Assembly: GCF_002270055.1 (NCBI RefSeq)
Contig: NZ_NIBG01000007.1
Coordinates: forward strand, 62,001 to 126,000
From: Anaeromicrobium sediminis
Lineage (GTDB): Bacteria > Bacillota > Clostridia > Peptostreptococcales > Thermotaleaceae
DNA: 64,000 nt
Direction of reading: 5' to 3'
Shown: positions 8,527 through 19,439 of the stretch, piece after piece
Numbering within the stretch: the stretch's first letter is position 1
Layout: each line of letters opens with the position of its first letter
Translations under genes and position numbers: made by a program
Notes under the pieces: generated by a model
The model's input: only the letters and a program-made list of their open reading frames with translations
What the model was told of the DNA's origin: nothing
Database searches by the model: none

Positions 8527-9804
8527 TTACTTTAATAGGCTTCGTACTTCCCCTATCATGTATAAAGAACCTGCAAATAAAATTATATCTTCCTTATCAC
8601 TTATCTCTATTACCTTATTAGCCGCATCTTTTATCTCTTTTTCAATATATATATGACTACAATATTTCTTTACTATTTCACTTAAATCTTCAGCCTTCAT
8701 CTTTCTTGGATTATTAGGCTCTGTTAAAACTATCTTAGAAGCAAGTGGAGCAATTTCAGAAACCATAGGCTCCACATCTTTATCTCCTAGTATTCCTAAT
8801 CCTAGTATTATATTTTTATCTTTAAAATTATTCTTTATTAAATTGCTAAGACTTTTTATTCCATGATAGTTATGAGCTCCGTCTATAATTATAGTTGGAT
8901 CATTTCTCAATATTTCAATTCTACCTGGCCAAACAGATTTTTTAAGTCCTTCGTATATATGCTTTTTATCTATATTAACTTCATAATCCTTACTAAGTAT
9001 TTCTAACACCTTTATAGCCACTGCTGCATTATTACATTGGTGTGCTCCTAACATTTTTATATTTACATCTTCATACTCTAAGAAATCAAAAGTTTGTCCA
9101 TATTCATTGGTTTCTTTAATATTCACTTTATCTATATCTACTTCATATAACTTTGAATTTTTCTCTGTGCAAATATCTTTTATAACTTGGATAGCACCTG
9201 CTTCTTGAGGATAGCAAACAACTGGACATTCTGCCTTTATAATTCCAGCCTTTTCAAAGGCAATTTTTTCTATAGTATTTCCTAGGAAATTAGTATGATC
9301 TAGAGCTATTGGAGTTATAACAGACACAAGTGGTTGTTTCACCACATTAGTAGAATCAAGCCTACCTCCCATACCTACTTCAAGGACTACAAAATCAGCC
9401 TCTTCTTCTTTGAAATACTGAAAACCTATAGCCGTCACTACTTCAAATTCAGTAGGATGACTTTCTCCCGCTTCTAACATTTTATCTACACACTCTTTAA
9501 CCTTACTAGTAACTTGTCCAAGCCTATCCTTTGGAATATTCTCTCCATTAATTCTTATTCTCTCTTCAAATTCTTCTAAATAAGGGGATGTAAATAACCC
9601 CACCTTATAGCCACTCTCTTTTAAAACTGTAGCTATGTAATTAGATGTAGAACCTTTTCCATTAGTTCCTGCCACATGAATTACCTTTAATTTTTCATGA
9701 GGATTTCCCATTAAACCTAATAAATAATTTATATTATCAAGACCTAACTTACTTCCAAACTTGTACGTTGAATGTATATACTCTAATGCTTCACTATGCT
9801 TCAT
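8527..9804 (-). CDS. folC: Folylpolyglutamate synthase / dihydrofolate synthase
   Basis: This is an ATP-dependent ligase that adds glutamate to folates (and dihydropteroate in bifunctional members). The 425 residues match FolC. The P-loop is [15 protein letters not shown], with [38 protein letters not shown] and the IDGAHNYHG motif in the C-terminal domain. The ribosome site GAGGAGG is good. The sigma-54 activator gene follows 13 bp downstream and is probably cotranscribed. No other folate genes are nearby. Confidence 0.95.
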   Translation of the reverse strand: MKHSEALEYIHSTYKFGSKLGLDNINYLLGLMGNPHEKLKVIHVAGTNGKGSTSNYIATVLKESGYKVGLFTSPYLEEFEERIRINGENIPKDRLGQVTSKVKECVDKMLEAGESHPTEFEVVTAIGFQYFKEEEADFVVLEVGMGGRLDSTNVVKQPLVSVITPIALDHTNFLGNTIEKIAFEKAGIIKAECPVVCYPQEAGAIQVIKDICTEKNSKLYEVDIDKVNIKETNEYGQTFDFLEYEDVNIKMLGAHQCNNAAVAIKVLEILSKDYEVNIDKKHIYEGLKKSVWPGRIEILRNDPTIIIDGAHNYHGIKSLSNLIKNNFKDKNIILGLGILGDKDVEPMVSEIAPLASKIVLTEPNNPRKMKAEDLSEIVKKYCSHIYIEKEIKDAANKVIEISDKEDIILFAGSLYMIGEVRSLLK

Positions 9805-10186
9805 AAAAAAATCCTCCTCAACTTATATAAAGGACGGTTATACAACCGCTCATATTTATCTTTTTCGAATTTTGTAGAATATTCTTTTTCTTCTATAATA
9901 ATACCATAAAATGGACTATCTAAAGTCATAAAATCTTCTTTTTAGAACTTTCCCTACATATATTTCTATTTTTTTTACCTAAGCCTCACCGCTCCATCAT
10001 CCATAATATAGGCAGGTTCCATAACTGAATTTAGCGTAGCAATACTCTACTTTATAGTAAATACGCCTTTTCATTTATTATCTTTAAATTTGCTAATTTT
10101 AAAACATTTTCTTACACATAAAATAATCATCACTAATTTTAAATAAAGACAGAGCTAATGATATTTAAATACCATTAGCTCTGTCT
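9805..10186. other. Intergenic region upstream of folC
   Basis: This is a 382-bp AT-rich gap. It holds a small palindrome (CGGTT-ATAC-AACCG, 9835-9848) about 30 bp before folC. Near 9985-10055 a less AT-rich patch encodes a short minus-strand open stretch (MEPAYIMDDGAVRLR, then stop) without a ribosome site, which may be a gene remnant. Its right end is the terminator of the next gene. No complete gene is visible. Confidence 0.5.
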
Positions 10187-10190
10187 TTAT
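10142..10190 (-). terminator. Terminator of the ABM-domain gene
   Basis: A 19-bp stem (AATAAAGACAGAGCTAATG and its complement) contains the stop codon of the gene. The inner word GAGCTAATG/CATTAGCTC recurs in three other terminators of this window. Confidence 0.85.
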
Positions 10191-10501
10191 TTGTTCCATG
10201 TTTTTATTTTATCTAAAATCAACATTCTAACACTTTTAGGGTCTATCATATCCCTAAAGTCATTGGTTATCTCTTCTCTCATTAAAAGTCGTGATGATTC
10301 TTTAACAGAATCTCTTGATTCCCAATGTTGTATCATAATCCACTGTCTGTCTTTTCCCTTTACTAGCTCCGTATCAATAAATCCTTTTTGCTTCTTATGA
10401 AACCCCTCTTCTAAGGAATTTACAATTTCAATAAACTCCTCATCACTTATACCAGGCATAATATTAAACTCTACAATCTCCGTTATAGTTCCTTTGTTCA
10501 T
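10187..10501 (-). CDS. Antibiotic-biosynthesis-monooxygenase-like (ABM fold) protein
   Basis: This 104-residue protein has the length and pattern of the dimeric alpha/beta-barrel ABM family. A strand TEIVEFNIMPGISDEEF is followed by a helix, then GFIDTELVKGKDRQWIMIQHWES and a C-terminal strand. Members range from small monooxygenases to heme or signal-binding proteins, and the substrate is unknown here. The ATG with GGAGGT eight bases upstream was chosen over one five codons earlier, which overlaps that site. It lies 84 bp after an AraC-type regulator that probably controls or cotranscribes it. Confidence 0.65.
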   Translation of the reverse strand: MNKGTITEIVEFNIMPGISDEEFIEIVNSLEEGFHKKQKGFIDTELVKGKDRQWIMIQHWESRDSVKESSRLLMREEITNDFRDMIDPKSVRMLILDKIKTWNK

Positions 10502-10585
10502 TTTCTCTACCTCCATAAAAATAAATTTAATTACAATTTAATTTTGCACTAAATCTATTTTTATCAATAGTAAAAAACCGACACC

Positions 10586-11407
10586 TTAACTATATTCTAA
10601 TATTTCCTTAACTGATTTTTTCTCTTTTATAAAATTAGATGGTGATGTTCCTGTATAAGATTTAAATTCCTTTACAAAGTGGGTTTGGTCATAATATCTA
10701 CCTTCATAAGCTAATGAAGTTAAATCCTCATAATCCTGTTCTAACAGCATCTTTAAAATATATTGAAATCTACTAATTTTGTGATATTCCTTAGGGCTTA
10801 CACCTACATGCTTATTAAACAATCTCTCTAATCTTCTTTCATTTACTCCATATAAGTTACAAAACTCTTTTATATTTAATTTATCCATTGATCTATTAAA
10901 TTCATTTAATATACTATTTTTCTCTTTTCCTAATAATAAATTAAAATCTAATATATTTATTAATTCTTCTTCTAACACACTAAGCCTGTCACTTAAAGTT
11001 TTTTTATTATACAATTTTTCTTTTAATCTATTAGTAAATTCTTTTATAACTAGGTCAATATCAATAATCTTATTCTTAAATTCATTTATAGGCACTTTTA
11101 AAAATGGATATATACCTTGAGGAAAAAATGATATACCTATAACCTCTCCCTTTCCTCTCTGAACTATAGTGTAGTGTTTTTTCCTTAGTCCACTAAAATG
11201 ACTATTATTACATATGATTTCTTTACCATTAAGATCTATATATTTAATAGAAGATGACAGATTTAAAATCATATCTATATTATTTACAGGTAGTAGTTTA
11301 TGACTTATGTTTATAAGTCCATGACTATCCATAACCCAAAAGTATTTAATTAAACTTTTTAAAACATGATTTTTAACTGGATATTTCTCTAGATTCACAA
11401 GAGCCAT
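10586..11407 (-). CDS. AraC family transcriptional regulator
   Basis: This 273-residue regulator has an N-terminal sensor domain of the DUF6597 type (KYFWVMDSHGLINISHKLLPVNNIDMILNL, then SHFSGLRKKHYTIVQRGKG). A C-terminal double helix-turn-helix follows: FCNLYGVNERRLERLFNKHVGVSPKEYHKISRF and SLAYEGRYYDQTHFVKEFKSYTGTSPSNF. It has a strong ribosome site (AGGAGGTG). It is followed by the ABM-fold gene, which is the most likely target. The ligand is unknown. Confidence 0.9.
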   Translation of the reverse strand: MALVNLEKYPVKNHVLKSLIKYFWVMDSHGLINISHKLLPVNNIDMILNLSSSIKYIDLNGKEIICNNSHFSGLRKKHYTIVQRGKGEVIGISFFPQGIYPFLKVPINEFKNKIIDIDLVIKEFTNRLKEKLYNKKTLSDRLSVLEEELINILDFNLLLGKEKNSILNEFNRSMDKLNIKEFCNLYGVNERRLERLFNKHVGVSPKEYHKISRFQYILKMLLEQDYEDLTSLAYEGRYYDQTHFVKEFKSYTGTSPSNFIKEKKSVKEILEYS

Positions 11408-11481
11408 ATTACCACCTCCTAAAGATTCATTACATATACTTATCTAAATCATATCATCTTTCATTTGATTTACAATAAGAA

Positions 11482-11524
11482 AAGCCATCTCAAATTAGAA
11501 ATTATCTTCTATTTGAGATGGCTT
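11482..11524 (-). terminator. Terminator of valS
   Basis: The stem AAGCCATCTCAAAT pairs with ATTTGAGATGGCTT, and the A/T-rich flank follows. It shares its stem word with the hairpin at 4015-4041. Confidence 0.8.
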
Positions 11525-11532
11525 CTTTATAT

Positions 11533-14184
11533 TTACTTAATTTTCTTCTTCATGCTTTCTAATCTATCTAAAACTTTTTCCATCATAGACTCATACTTTT
11601 CTTTCTTAGCCTTTTCTTCTTCTACTACGTGAGCTGGTGCCTTTCCTACGAACTTTTCGTTAGATAACTTTCCATTAACTCTCTTAAGTTCACCCTCTAA
11701 TTTCTTCTTTTCACTTTCTAATCTTTCAATTTCCTTTTCAAAATCTACTAAATCAGCAAGAGGTAAGAAGATTTCAGCACCTTCTATAACTGCACTCATA
11801 GCATCTTCAGGAATATCTTTCTTTTCCTTTAACACTACCACATCAGAAGCACTAGCTAAAGTCATAAAATATTCACGTCCTGCATCAATTGCATCATATG
11901 CCTTATCAGCAACTACAATTACTCTAGCCTTTCTAGATGGCACTACATTCATTTCAGCGCGTACATTTCTAATACTTCTTATGGCATTCATTACTGTATC
12001 CATCATTTTTTCTTCTTCTGTAAATTCATATCCTTCTTCATATGTTGGCCACTCAGCTACTATTACACTACCTGTTGTCGCAGGCATTACTTGCCAAATT
12101 TCTTCAGTGATAAATGGCATGAATGGGTGAAGAAGCTTTAATATATTCTTTAGGACTGTAACTAGAGTACATAATGCTGCATCTTTGCTAGGTCTATCTT
12201 CTCCATATAATCTAGGCTTAACTAATTCAATATACCAGTCACAGTATTCACTCCAAATAAAGTCATATACCTTTTGTACTGCCATACCTAATTCAAATTT
12301 CTCTAGATTGTCTGTAACTTCCTTAACTACAGTATTCATTCTAGATAAAATCCACTTATCTGCTAAGTTTAGGTTTTCTTTAACTTCTTCCTTATTAAAC
12401 TCGTCCTTGTCTAAGTTCATTAATACGAATCTAGTTGCATTCCATAATTTATTAGCAAAGTTTCTATTAGCTTCTACTCTTTCCATATAGAAACGCATAT
12501 CATTTCCTGGGCTGTTTCCAGTAGTTAAAGTCATTCTTAATGCATCTGCACCATATTGTTCAATGATTTCTAGTGGGTCAATTCCATTTCCTAATGACTT
12601 ACTCATCTTTCTACCTTGAGAGTCACGAACAAGTCCATGTACAAATACATGCTTAAATGGCACATCTCCCATTTGCTTAAGTCCAGAGAACATCATTCTA
12701 ACTACCCAGAAGAATATTATGTCATATCCAGTTACTAATACATTAGTTGGATAGAAATATTCAAGTTCCTTAGTGTTTTCTGGCCATCCTAGAGTAGAGA
12801 AAGGCCATAAGGCAGAACTGAACCAAGTATCTAATACGTCCTCATCTTGTTTTAAATCATTGCATCCACACTTACAAGCTTCTGGCTTTTCCTTAGATAC
12901 AACAACTTCGTTACAATCAGCACAATAGTATGCAGGAATTCTGTGTCCCCACCATAATTGTCTTGAAATACACCAGTCTCTTATGTTTTCTAACCAGTGA
13001 TAATAAGTCTTATCAAATCTCTCAGGAACAAACTCTGTATCTCCCTTTTTAACTGCTTCTATAGCAGGCTTAGCTAGTTCTTCCATCTTAACGAACCATT
13101 GATCTGATAATCTTGGCTCTACTACTGTAGAACATCTATAACATACACCTACATTGTGATCATGTTCTTTTATCTTAACAAGTAAACCCATTTCATCTAA
13201 GTCTTTAATGATCTCACGTCTACACTCATATCTGTCCATACCTTCGTATTTTCCAGCTTTTTCGTTCATCTTAGCTTCGTCAGTCATAACTGTGATTTGC
13301 TCTAAATTATGTCTAAGTCCAACTTCAAAGTCATTAGGGTCATGGGCAGGAGTAATCTTAACGCATCCCGTTCCAAAATCCTTATCTACATAATCATCTG
13401 CAATAACAGGAATTTCTCTATTCACTATTGGTAAAATTAAAGTCTTTCCTACTAAGTGAGCATATCTTTCATCCTCTGGATCTACTGCCACAGCCGTATC
13501 TCCAAGCATAGTTTCTGGTCTAGTTGTAGCGATTTCTACAAACTCATCCGAATCCTTTACTGGATATTTAATGTGCCAAAAACTTCCTGCTTTTTCCTCA
13601 TGCTCAACTTCTGCATCAGAAAGAGAAGTCTTACAATCTGGACACCAGTTTATAAGTCTATTTCCTCTATAGATATAACCTTCTTCATAAAGCTTTATAA
13701 ATACTTCTGTAACGGCCTTATTACATCCCTCATCCATAGTGAAACGCTCTTTAGACCAGTCACAAGAGTTACCTAATTTTTTCATTTGCTTTACTATTCT
13801 AGTTCCAAATTCTTCTTTCCAATCCCATGCTCTTCTTAAGAATTCATCTCTTCCTAGTTCTTCTTTAGTTTTACCTTCTTCTTTTAAAACCTTTTCTACA
13901 ACCTTAACCTCTGTAGCAATAGATGCATGGTCAGTTCCTGGTAACCACAAAGCTTCAAAACCTTGCATTCTCTTAAAACGAATTAAGATATCTTGTAGTG
14001 TGTGGTCAAGGGCATGACCCATGTGAAGTTGTCCCGTAATATTAGGTGGAGGCAATACTATAGTAAAAGGTTCCTTTTCATCGTTTGCTTCTGCCTTAAA
14101 ATAATCATTTTCCATCCAAAAATCGTATATTCTTTGCTCAAAGTCTTGAGGACTATACGTTTTTTCTAAGTTCTTTCTTTCCAT
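11533..14184 (-). CDS. valS: Valyl-tRNA synthetase
   Basis: This 883-residue class I synthetase charges tRNA-Val. The HIGH motif is in [14 protein letters not shown] (about residue 50) and the KMSKS motif in [14 protein letters not shown]. The editing domain carries the conserved [15 protein letters not shown] stretch. A zinc-like cluster (CADCNEV...CKCGCND) lies in the middle. The C-terminal coiled-coil arm ([22 protein letters not shown]) is typical of ValRS. The ribosome site is AAGGAGGAAG. The gene is led by a T-box leader and a small membrane-protein gene, so its level should rise when tRNA-Val is uncharged. Confidence 0.98.
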   Translation of the reverse strand: MERKNLEKTYSPQDFEQRIYDFWMENDYFKAEANDEKEPFTIVLPPPNITGQLHMGHALDHTLQDILIRFKRMQGFEALWLPGTDHASIATEVKVVEKVLKEEGKTKEELGRDEFLRRAWDWKEEFGTRIVKQMKKLGNSCDWSKERFTMDEGCNKAVTEVFIKLYEEGYIYRGNRLINWCPDCKTSLSDAEVEHEEKAGSFWHIKYPVKDSDEFVEIATTRPETMLGDTAVAVDPEDERYAHLVGKTLILPIVNREIPVIADDYVDKDFGTGCVKITPAHDPNDFEVGLRHNLEQITVMTDEAKMNEKAGKYEGMDRYECRREIIKDLDEMGLLVKIKEHDHNVGVCYRCSTVVEPRLSDQWFVKMEELAKPAIEAVKKGDTEFVPERFDKTYYHWLENIRDWCISRQLWWGHRIPAYYCADCNEVVVSKEKPEACKCGCNDLKQDEDVLDTWFSSALWPFSTLGWPENTKELEYFYPTNVLVTGYDIIFFWVVRMMFSGLKQMGDVPFKHVFVHGLVRDSQGRKMSKSLGNGIDPLEIIEQYGADALRMTLTTGNSPGNDMRFYMERVEANRNFANKLWNATRFVLMNLDKDEFNKEEVKENLNLADKWILSRMNTVVKEVTDNLEKFELGMAVQKVYDFIWSEYCDWYIELVKPRLYGEDRPSKDAALCTLVTVLKNILKLLHPFMPFITEEIWQVMPATTGSVIVAEWPTYEEGYEFTEEEKMMDTVMNAIRSIRNVRAEMNVVPSRKARVIVVADKAYDAIDAGREYFMTLASASDVVVLKEKKDIPEDAMSAVIEGAEIFLPLADLVDFEKEIERLESEKKKLEGELKRVNGKLSNEKFVGKAPAHVVEEEKAKKEKYESMMEKVLDRLESMKKKIK

Positions 14185-14206
14185 GCTTCTTCCTCCTTAA
14201 TTTTAT

Positions 14207-14401
14207 CTAAAATATTCTTATAAACTCCAAGCTAGCTGGATATTCATTTCTAGTAATAGTAAGAAAACTTAAAATACATATAATGAATCCTAAAATCTTT
14301 ACCATATGTATTTTTTCCTGGCCAAAGAAATTTATAACAAACTTAGGTGTATATCCTAAAAGTGCTCCTAGGATAAAAGTTATAATTCCAAAATAAAACA
14401 T
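14207..14401 (-). CDS. Small membrane protein between the valS T-box and valS
   Basis: This is a 64-residue protein of unknown function with two hydrophobic segments (YFGIITFILGALLGY and ILGFIICILSFLTIT). The start is the ATG with GGAGG just upstream. It begins right after the T-box terminator and ends 22 bp before valS, so it should be made under tRNA-Val control. I know of no link to translation. It may be a passenger gene. Confidence 0.65.
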   Translation of the reverse strand: MFYFGIITFILGALLGYTPKFVINFFGQEKIHMVKILGFIICILSFLTITRNEYPASLEFIRIF

Positions 14402-14408
14402 CTTTACC

Positions 14409-14674
14409 TCCAATAAAAAAAACCTTCATCCTCATAATAAGGACGAAGGGTATTATTCGCGGTACCACCTTAATTTCAGCTCAATTTCAAGCTAACACTT
14501 AAATATCTTTAACGGAATCACCCGGTTAAGCCTACATATATATTTCTCAGCCTAACTACTCAAAAGCTACCTTCAGTAAAACTTGCCTTAGGAAATCTTT
14601 CAGCCTATGAATTTCCATCTCTAAAAGGATTTTTTACCTACTCCTCTTTTTCAACGTATTTAACAAAGCATTTT
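14409..14674 (-). ncRNA. T-box leader of the valS operon
   Basis: This is a tRNA-sensing leader that lets transcription continue when uncharged tRNA binds. The T-box motif AAGGTGGTACCGCG lies at 14458-14471. The downstream terminator pairs CCTTCGTCC with GGATGAAGG and ends in a run of T. The Stem I region holds an AGAGATGG segment and a likely specifier GUA (valine) within CTGAAGGTAGC near 14565. The alignment of that codon is by eye. Confidence 0.92.
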
Positions 14675-14680
14675 CAATTA

Positions 14681-14708
14681 ATTATATCTTATTTTATTTA
14701 AAAGTCAA
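14681..14708 (-). promoter_or_regulatory. Sigma-A promoter of the valS operon
   Basis: TTGACT and TATAAT are separated by 16 bases on the minus strand, just before the T-box leader. Confidence 0.8.
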
Positions 14709-14793
14709 CATTTTAACTCTCAAATCATTAATATTTTTCCAATTCTTATCATATTATGAATATAGTAATATTCTTATTTATGAGGGGTTTTAT

Positions 14794-15210
14794 ATGAAAA
14801 TAAAATTATTTAAATATTTTTCTTTATCATTAATAGGATTAACCTGTTGTCTATTTGGTAGCATACTACTTGATAAAAGCCATAACCTATGGTCTGTTGC
14901 CGTATCATCTACAACTTATCATTTATTATTACTTCAACGCCTAGCTAACCATACTATCGTTGGTATATTATTAGCATTTATAGGCTTTATAACTTTATTT
15001 TATTGTATTTTTATGATTGCAAAAGAGTTACAAAATCATTGGTCATATATCAATAGTCATATTAGATATTTTGTTATAGTATGGATATTCTTATTAGTAT
15101 TTACAGTTTTATCTAATACCATACTTCTACACCAAATATTAGGATATATATTCATGTTCTCCATAACTACATTTTCCATCTATTTAATAGTAGGATATTT
15201 TAATAGTTAG
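14794..15210 (+). CDS. Small integral membrane protein of unknown function
   Basis: This 138-residue protein has about four hydrophobic segments: SLIGLTCCLFGSILL, HTIVGILLAFIGFITLFYCIFM, YFVIVWIFLLVFTVLSN and ILGYIFMFSITTFSIYLIVGY. I do not recognise the family. The ribosome site GAGGGG and an isolated position on the plus strand support a real gene. It is divergent from the valS operon. Confidence 0.65.
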   Translation: MKIKLFKYFSLSLIGLTCCLFGSILLDKSHNLWSVAVSSTTYHLLLLQRLANHTIVGILLAFIGFITLFYCIFMIAKELQNHWSYINSHIRYFVIVWIFLLVFTVLSNTILLHQILGYIFMFSITTFSIYLIVGYFNS

Positions 15211-15301
15211 AATATATTAAGTAATCATCATTATAAGCTTTACTAATTCTAACTATTAAAAATAAAAGACCATATTTTCTTGAATCTTAAACCAGTCATA
15301 A

Positions 15302-15413
15302 ATAGAGCTAATTTTTAGCTCTATTTATTGTATTTCCTTATATGTGATCAGTTTTAAATTCTTTATTTAACTCCATATATTCATTAAAGAGCTAATGATC
15401 ATAATCATTAGCC
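15302..15413 (-). terminator. Terminator region after DUF3999
   Basis: Two hairpins lie in this 240-bp gap. One is TAGAGCTAA/TTAGCTCTA at about 15303-15322. The other is GAGCTAATGATC/GATTATTAGCCC-like at 15389-15413, followed by TTTAA on the minus strand. The second carries the GAGCTAATG word of the recurring terminator family. Confidence 0.6.
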
Positions 15414-15452
15414 CTAGTGTATTATCTATTTGAATTCATCATCTTTTTTTAA

Positions 15453-16718
15453 CTAAATATCTTTAAACCCTGATTTTTTAATTATTACTACTAAAAGAAA
15501 TATAGAAATTAGAATAATTATTGTATTTAATATGGGTTTATAGTTTATATCTTTATCTTCCTTTTGAATATTTTTTACGTCTCTTTTTTCCAAATAAGAT
15601 AAGCTACAAATTTCTTGTTTCTCTTTTTCTATATAACTTTTATAGGTTTCTATATCATAATCTGGCCTTTTCCCACCTTTATTGTGAAACATGACTTTAT
15701 AATCATTACTACCATCATCTTTAAATACTACTTTATCTATATAGTAACTTACCTCTATTTCCTTTATGTTTATAGGTTTATTATCTTTATTGTCTATAAG
15801 TATTTTAATTTCATCTGAGGAAAGAAACGAGTTTGAAAACTCATTTAATCTTATTTTATTTTCCTCAGCTTTAAAATTTTCAAGTTTTATTTGATATATT
15901 TCTCCAGTATTAAACAGATTATAGGCTTCTTCATTATGATTTTTATAATAAAGAGAATAATTTCTTTTAAAATTATCATCACTAATAATCTTTATATCTT
16001 TTATCATAAGATGATCTTCGTTATTTAAAAGTATGATCGTGTCTTTCCCCTTATTTTCAATACTATAGTTCGCCTTTTTTGTTCTTTCATAATCCTTATA
16101 TGCTACTTCTCTTTTATTAAATAGGAGTTTAGAATTTTTTATAAAAGTCTTTTCTACATCATTTATAAGTACAATTCTATAATAAGTAAACTTATAAACA
16201 TCATCTAATGATACATTCAATTTTTCCGCTTCATTTGTTCTATATATGTTATCCCTTTTTATGAAATCCCATTTTTCATTGTCATAACTTCCATAGATCT
16301 TTATATCTTTCAAAAAATAATCTTTTTCAATTTCAAATTCCAACTTATTTCCTAGCACGTCCACATTATCTTCTTTTGATACAATTTGAAAATCTACATA
16401 TTGATCATTTTTCTTCATATAAGATAGTATTTCTTTTAAATCATATTCAACATTTACTTCTCTTTCACTCATCAAATATTTATTAAAAATATAATAGGGT
16501 ATAAACTCATCTTTATCATTTATAATCCTAATATCTGATAAATCCCTTTTAGCATATCTATAAACTTCCTCATCTAAAAAAAATGATTTGTATTCATCAC
16601 TAGTATTGTGATTAATTTTTTTAAAATACATCCACCCATCTAGACTCTCTTGTGCAAAACCTATTACGTTCATAGAAAAAATTAATATAAGTATTAGTCC
16701 TGCTGATATTTTTTTCAT
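15453..16718 (-). CDS. DUF3999 family exported protein
   Basis: This 421-residue protein has an N-terminal signal (MKKISAGLILILIFSMNVIGFA, cleavage after FA). A long extracytoplasmic beta-rich region follows, and a single C-terminal membrane anchor (PILNTIIILISIFLLVVIIKKSG). The early motif DGWMYFKKI and YRYAKRDLSDIRIINDKDEFIPYYI fit DUF3999, whose members often lie next to DUF2339 genes. Its ATG overlaps the stop of the DUF2339 gene by four bases, so the two are translationally coupled. The function is unknown; a cell-envelope role is likely. Confidence 0.8.
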   Translation of the reverse strand: MKKISAGLILILIFSMNVIGFAQESLDGWMYFKKINHNTSDEYKSFFLDEEVYRYAKRDLSDIRIINDKDEFIPYYIFNKYLMSEREVNVEYDLKEILSYMKKNDQYVDFQIVSKEDNVDVLGNKLEFEIEKDYFLKDIKIYGSYDNEKWDFIKRDNIYRTNEAEKLNVSLDDVYKFTYYRIVLINDVEKTFIKNSKLLFNKREVAYKDYERTKKANYSIENKGKDTIILLNNEDHLMIKDIKIISDDNFKRNYSLYYKNHNEEAYNLFNTGEIYQIKLENFKAEENKIRLNEFSNSFLSSDEIKILIDNKDNKPINIKEIEVSYYIDKVVFKDDGSNDYKVMFHNKGGKRPDYDIETYKSYIEKEKQEICSLSYLEKRDVKNIQKEDKDINYKPILNTIIILISIFLLVVIIKKSGFKDI

Positions 16719-19222
16719 TCTTCCCTGAGCCCTCCCATACTATTTTTTAGCTTATGATATATATAGGATATTCCAATCAATACTAATCCAAAACAAAAGT
16801 ATGCAACAATTTTTCCTGTTGTATTTAAAAATGCAAGATCAAATATAAACAATTTTGCCGTTGAAAAAATGGATAATCCTAATCCAAACCTTCTTAAAAT
16901 GACAAATTTTTTCTTAAATCCGTAGATTACATACACAAATGACATGACTAAGAAGAAAATGCTTATTATAAGGTTTATGTTCTTTAAATTAAATTGATTA
17001 GTAAGAACTATCATAGTTGCACCTAGAATGTATATGGCCACAGACATTGGATAAATCTCTACACTCATTCCCCTTTTCTTAATAAATCTCCATGTTAAAT
17101 CTTTTATACTGAAAAGTACAAATGTATTATAAAGTATAAGAATTATTATTCCTAAGACTCTATGATTAGAATTTCCTACTCCATATCCGACTTTATAAAA
17201 GTTCATGGTAAAGCCTAGTAAATCTACAAACACATAAAGACCTATAGATATTTTACTAACTACTTCATCCTGTATAACTTTTATCCTAGATATGAGATAA
17301 GCAAATAAACCTGTAACTAAGGCTATACTTATTAAAAAATAGAAATTCTCATATGATTGAATATACTCATCATAGATTATCCATGTAATTCTCATAAAAT
17401 ATATCCATGTATTCATAATGGTAAAGTATTTATAATAGGTCAGTAACTTACCTTTCCTAGTATATTTAAATAGTTCACTCTTATTTAGTTTTCCAACATA
17501 TAAAGAAAGGACATATATAAGACCTAAACTTATTAGAGTATACCTTAAGGTTAAATACTTAATATTCCACATCTGTAGGAAGTCTACCATTATAAATCCT
17601 AAGACGCATAAACCAAGTATAATCCATCCACCTAATTCCATTTTTTCAGTATCACTTTTATTCCCATAATATTTATTAGCATAATAAATCATTAAAATTC
17701 CTTCTATTAACCATCCTAAGGATGCCCACTCAACGCCAAATTGAAAAGGTATCATTAAAATACTAAAGGTCATTGCAGTTATATAAAACAGTCCCTCAAT
17801 GGATTTCTCCTGTGAAACACTTTTATGGATAAATTGGCCTAAGGCTAAATATATTAATGCATATATTAATGCCAGTAGCCCTTTATATGAATAATATCCT
17901 CCTATTTCAAATAATCCATATACAACTAAACAGTTAATCACAGTATTTAATCCTAATAAGGCCACATCTACTTTTTTTAGTTTTATTTTCTCTCTGATAG
18001 GATACACAAGGGTTATTGCCAAATACATTATAAAGGTCACTACTCCGTAACATATACTAATAATTTTGTTTGGAGATTTAAATGCTAAATATACAAGGCA
18101 AGGAATATTTAGTGCAAAGCTTAGATAGTTTATATAAATCCATCTTCTTTCTAACGAAAGGCCTAAGACTAATAAATTCAAAATAAACAAATATCCCATA
18201 ACTATCTAAACAGCAACACCTGATATTCCTTGGGTAAATACATAACTAAAAAATGGCAAATATCCCCCTATAAGTGATATTCCACATATGGTTCTAGAGG
18301 TATACCTTTTAGATAGCACTAGGGAAACCATAGTTATAAGAATGGATAAAAATATACTTATTGACATGGTTAGTATATTTAAAATAAAGTAACTACTAAA
18401 TACAGAAAGATATAATACACCAATTCCTCCACCACTTAACCCTAGGGCAAATAAATTCTTATCTTTTTTATTAAACCATTCTCCCACTCCCAATAGTAAC
18501 GCTCCTAATAAAAAGCCTGAAATCCCCTTCATATATTCATTAAACCAGGTTGAGTATGTGTATTTCATTGCAGTAGAAACACCTAAAAGTACCAAAATAA
18601 CACCTGCTTTATTTATCCAATTAAGTCCTATCTTAACTTCTATGTCATTGTATTTTTTCTTTTTCTTTAGAACCTCATTGCTAACTCCTTCGTTTTTAAG
18701 TTCATCATATTCTCTTTTAATTTCTTCAAGAATACTGTCCCTTTCTTTCTCAATCTTTTCCTTTCTTATTGCAATTTTCTTCTCAAGTTCTATTTTAATT
18801 TTATCAATTTGAGAAAAAATTTCTTCCTTTTCGTCTCCTAGCTCCCTTTTAGCAATATTTTTAAGTTTATCAAGTTTGCCTTTAACAGATCTTTCTAATG
18901 CCCTTAATTTATTTATATTTTTATTGGTTTCATCTTTAAAATAAATCTCCATCTTCCTTTTAGATCCATTCAAAATACCTATTTTTTCATTAATCATTTG
19001 TTCTTTTAATGAAGCATTTAGACTCATATTCTCTCCTATTAATTGAGCCTGCCTTTTTTTTAGTTCATTCAAAGATTTTTTATAATTATCAATTTCTTTT
19101 TTTAGTTCAATATTTTCATTTATTCCATGGTCTACATTTAATTTTTCTACAAGATCTTCATATTCCTTTAATATGTTTTTTTGGTTAATTAAAAGACTAT
19201 CAATCTTATTTTTAATTTCCAC
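16715..19222 (-). pseudogene. DUF2339 membrane protein interrupted by one in-frame TAG
   Basis: The frame is one continuous DUF2339 protein broken by a single TAG at 18206-18208. The upstream part (about 338 residues from a GTG with GGGAGTGG) has a long coiled coil and then the first membrane segments (VILVLLGVSTAMKYTY). The downstream part continues in the same frame from an ATG at 18199 with many more membrane segments (494 residues). No ribosome site precedes that ATG at good spacing. So this is a nonsense mutation, read-through, or a sequence error. The family occurs with DUF3999, as here. The role is unknown. Confidence 0.75.
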
Positions 19223-19380
19223 AATACCCACTCCCAATACTGTGAGGTCTTTCATACCTATAAATTCTTTAGCAGAAATATGGGTGTAAGCCTCATCTTT
19301 CTTTTTCCCTGCTAAATTTCATAATTTAATATTATAACAATATGGTAAAATTTACAAATTGTATATTATATACTTAAAAA

Positions 19381-19408
19381 GAGCTAATGGTAATAAAACC
19401 ATTAGCTC
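19381..19408 (-). terminator. Terminator of the ThDP-enzyme operon
   Basis: GAGCTAATGG pairs with CCATTAGCTC, and TTTTTA follows on the minus strand. It is a member of the recurring stem family. Confidence 0.85.
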
Positions 19409-19439
19409 CAGGTAAGATTATCTATTTCTATTTAAAAAA

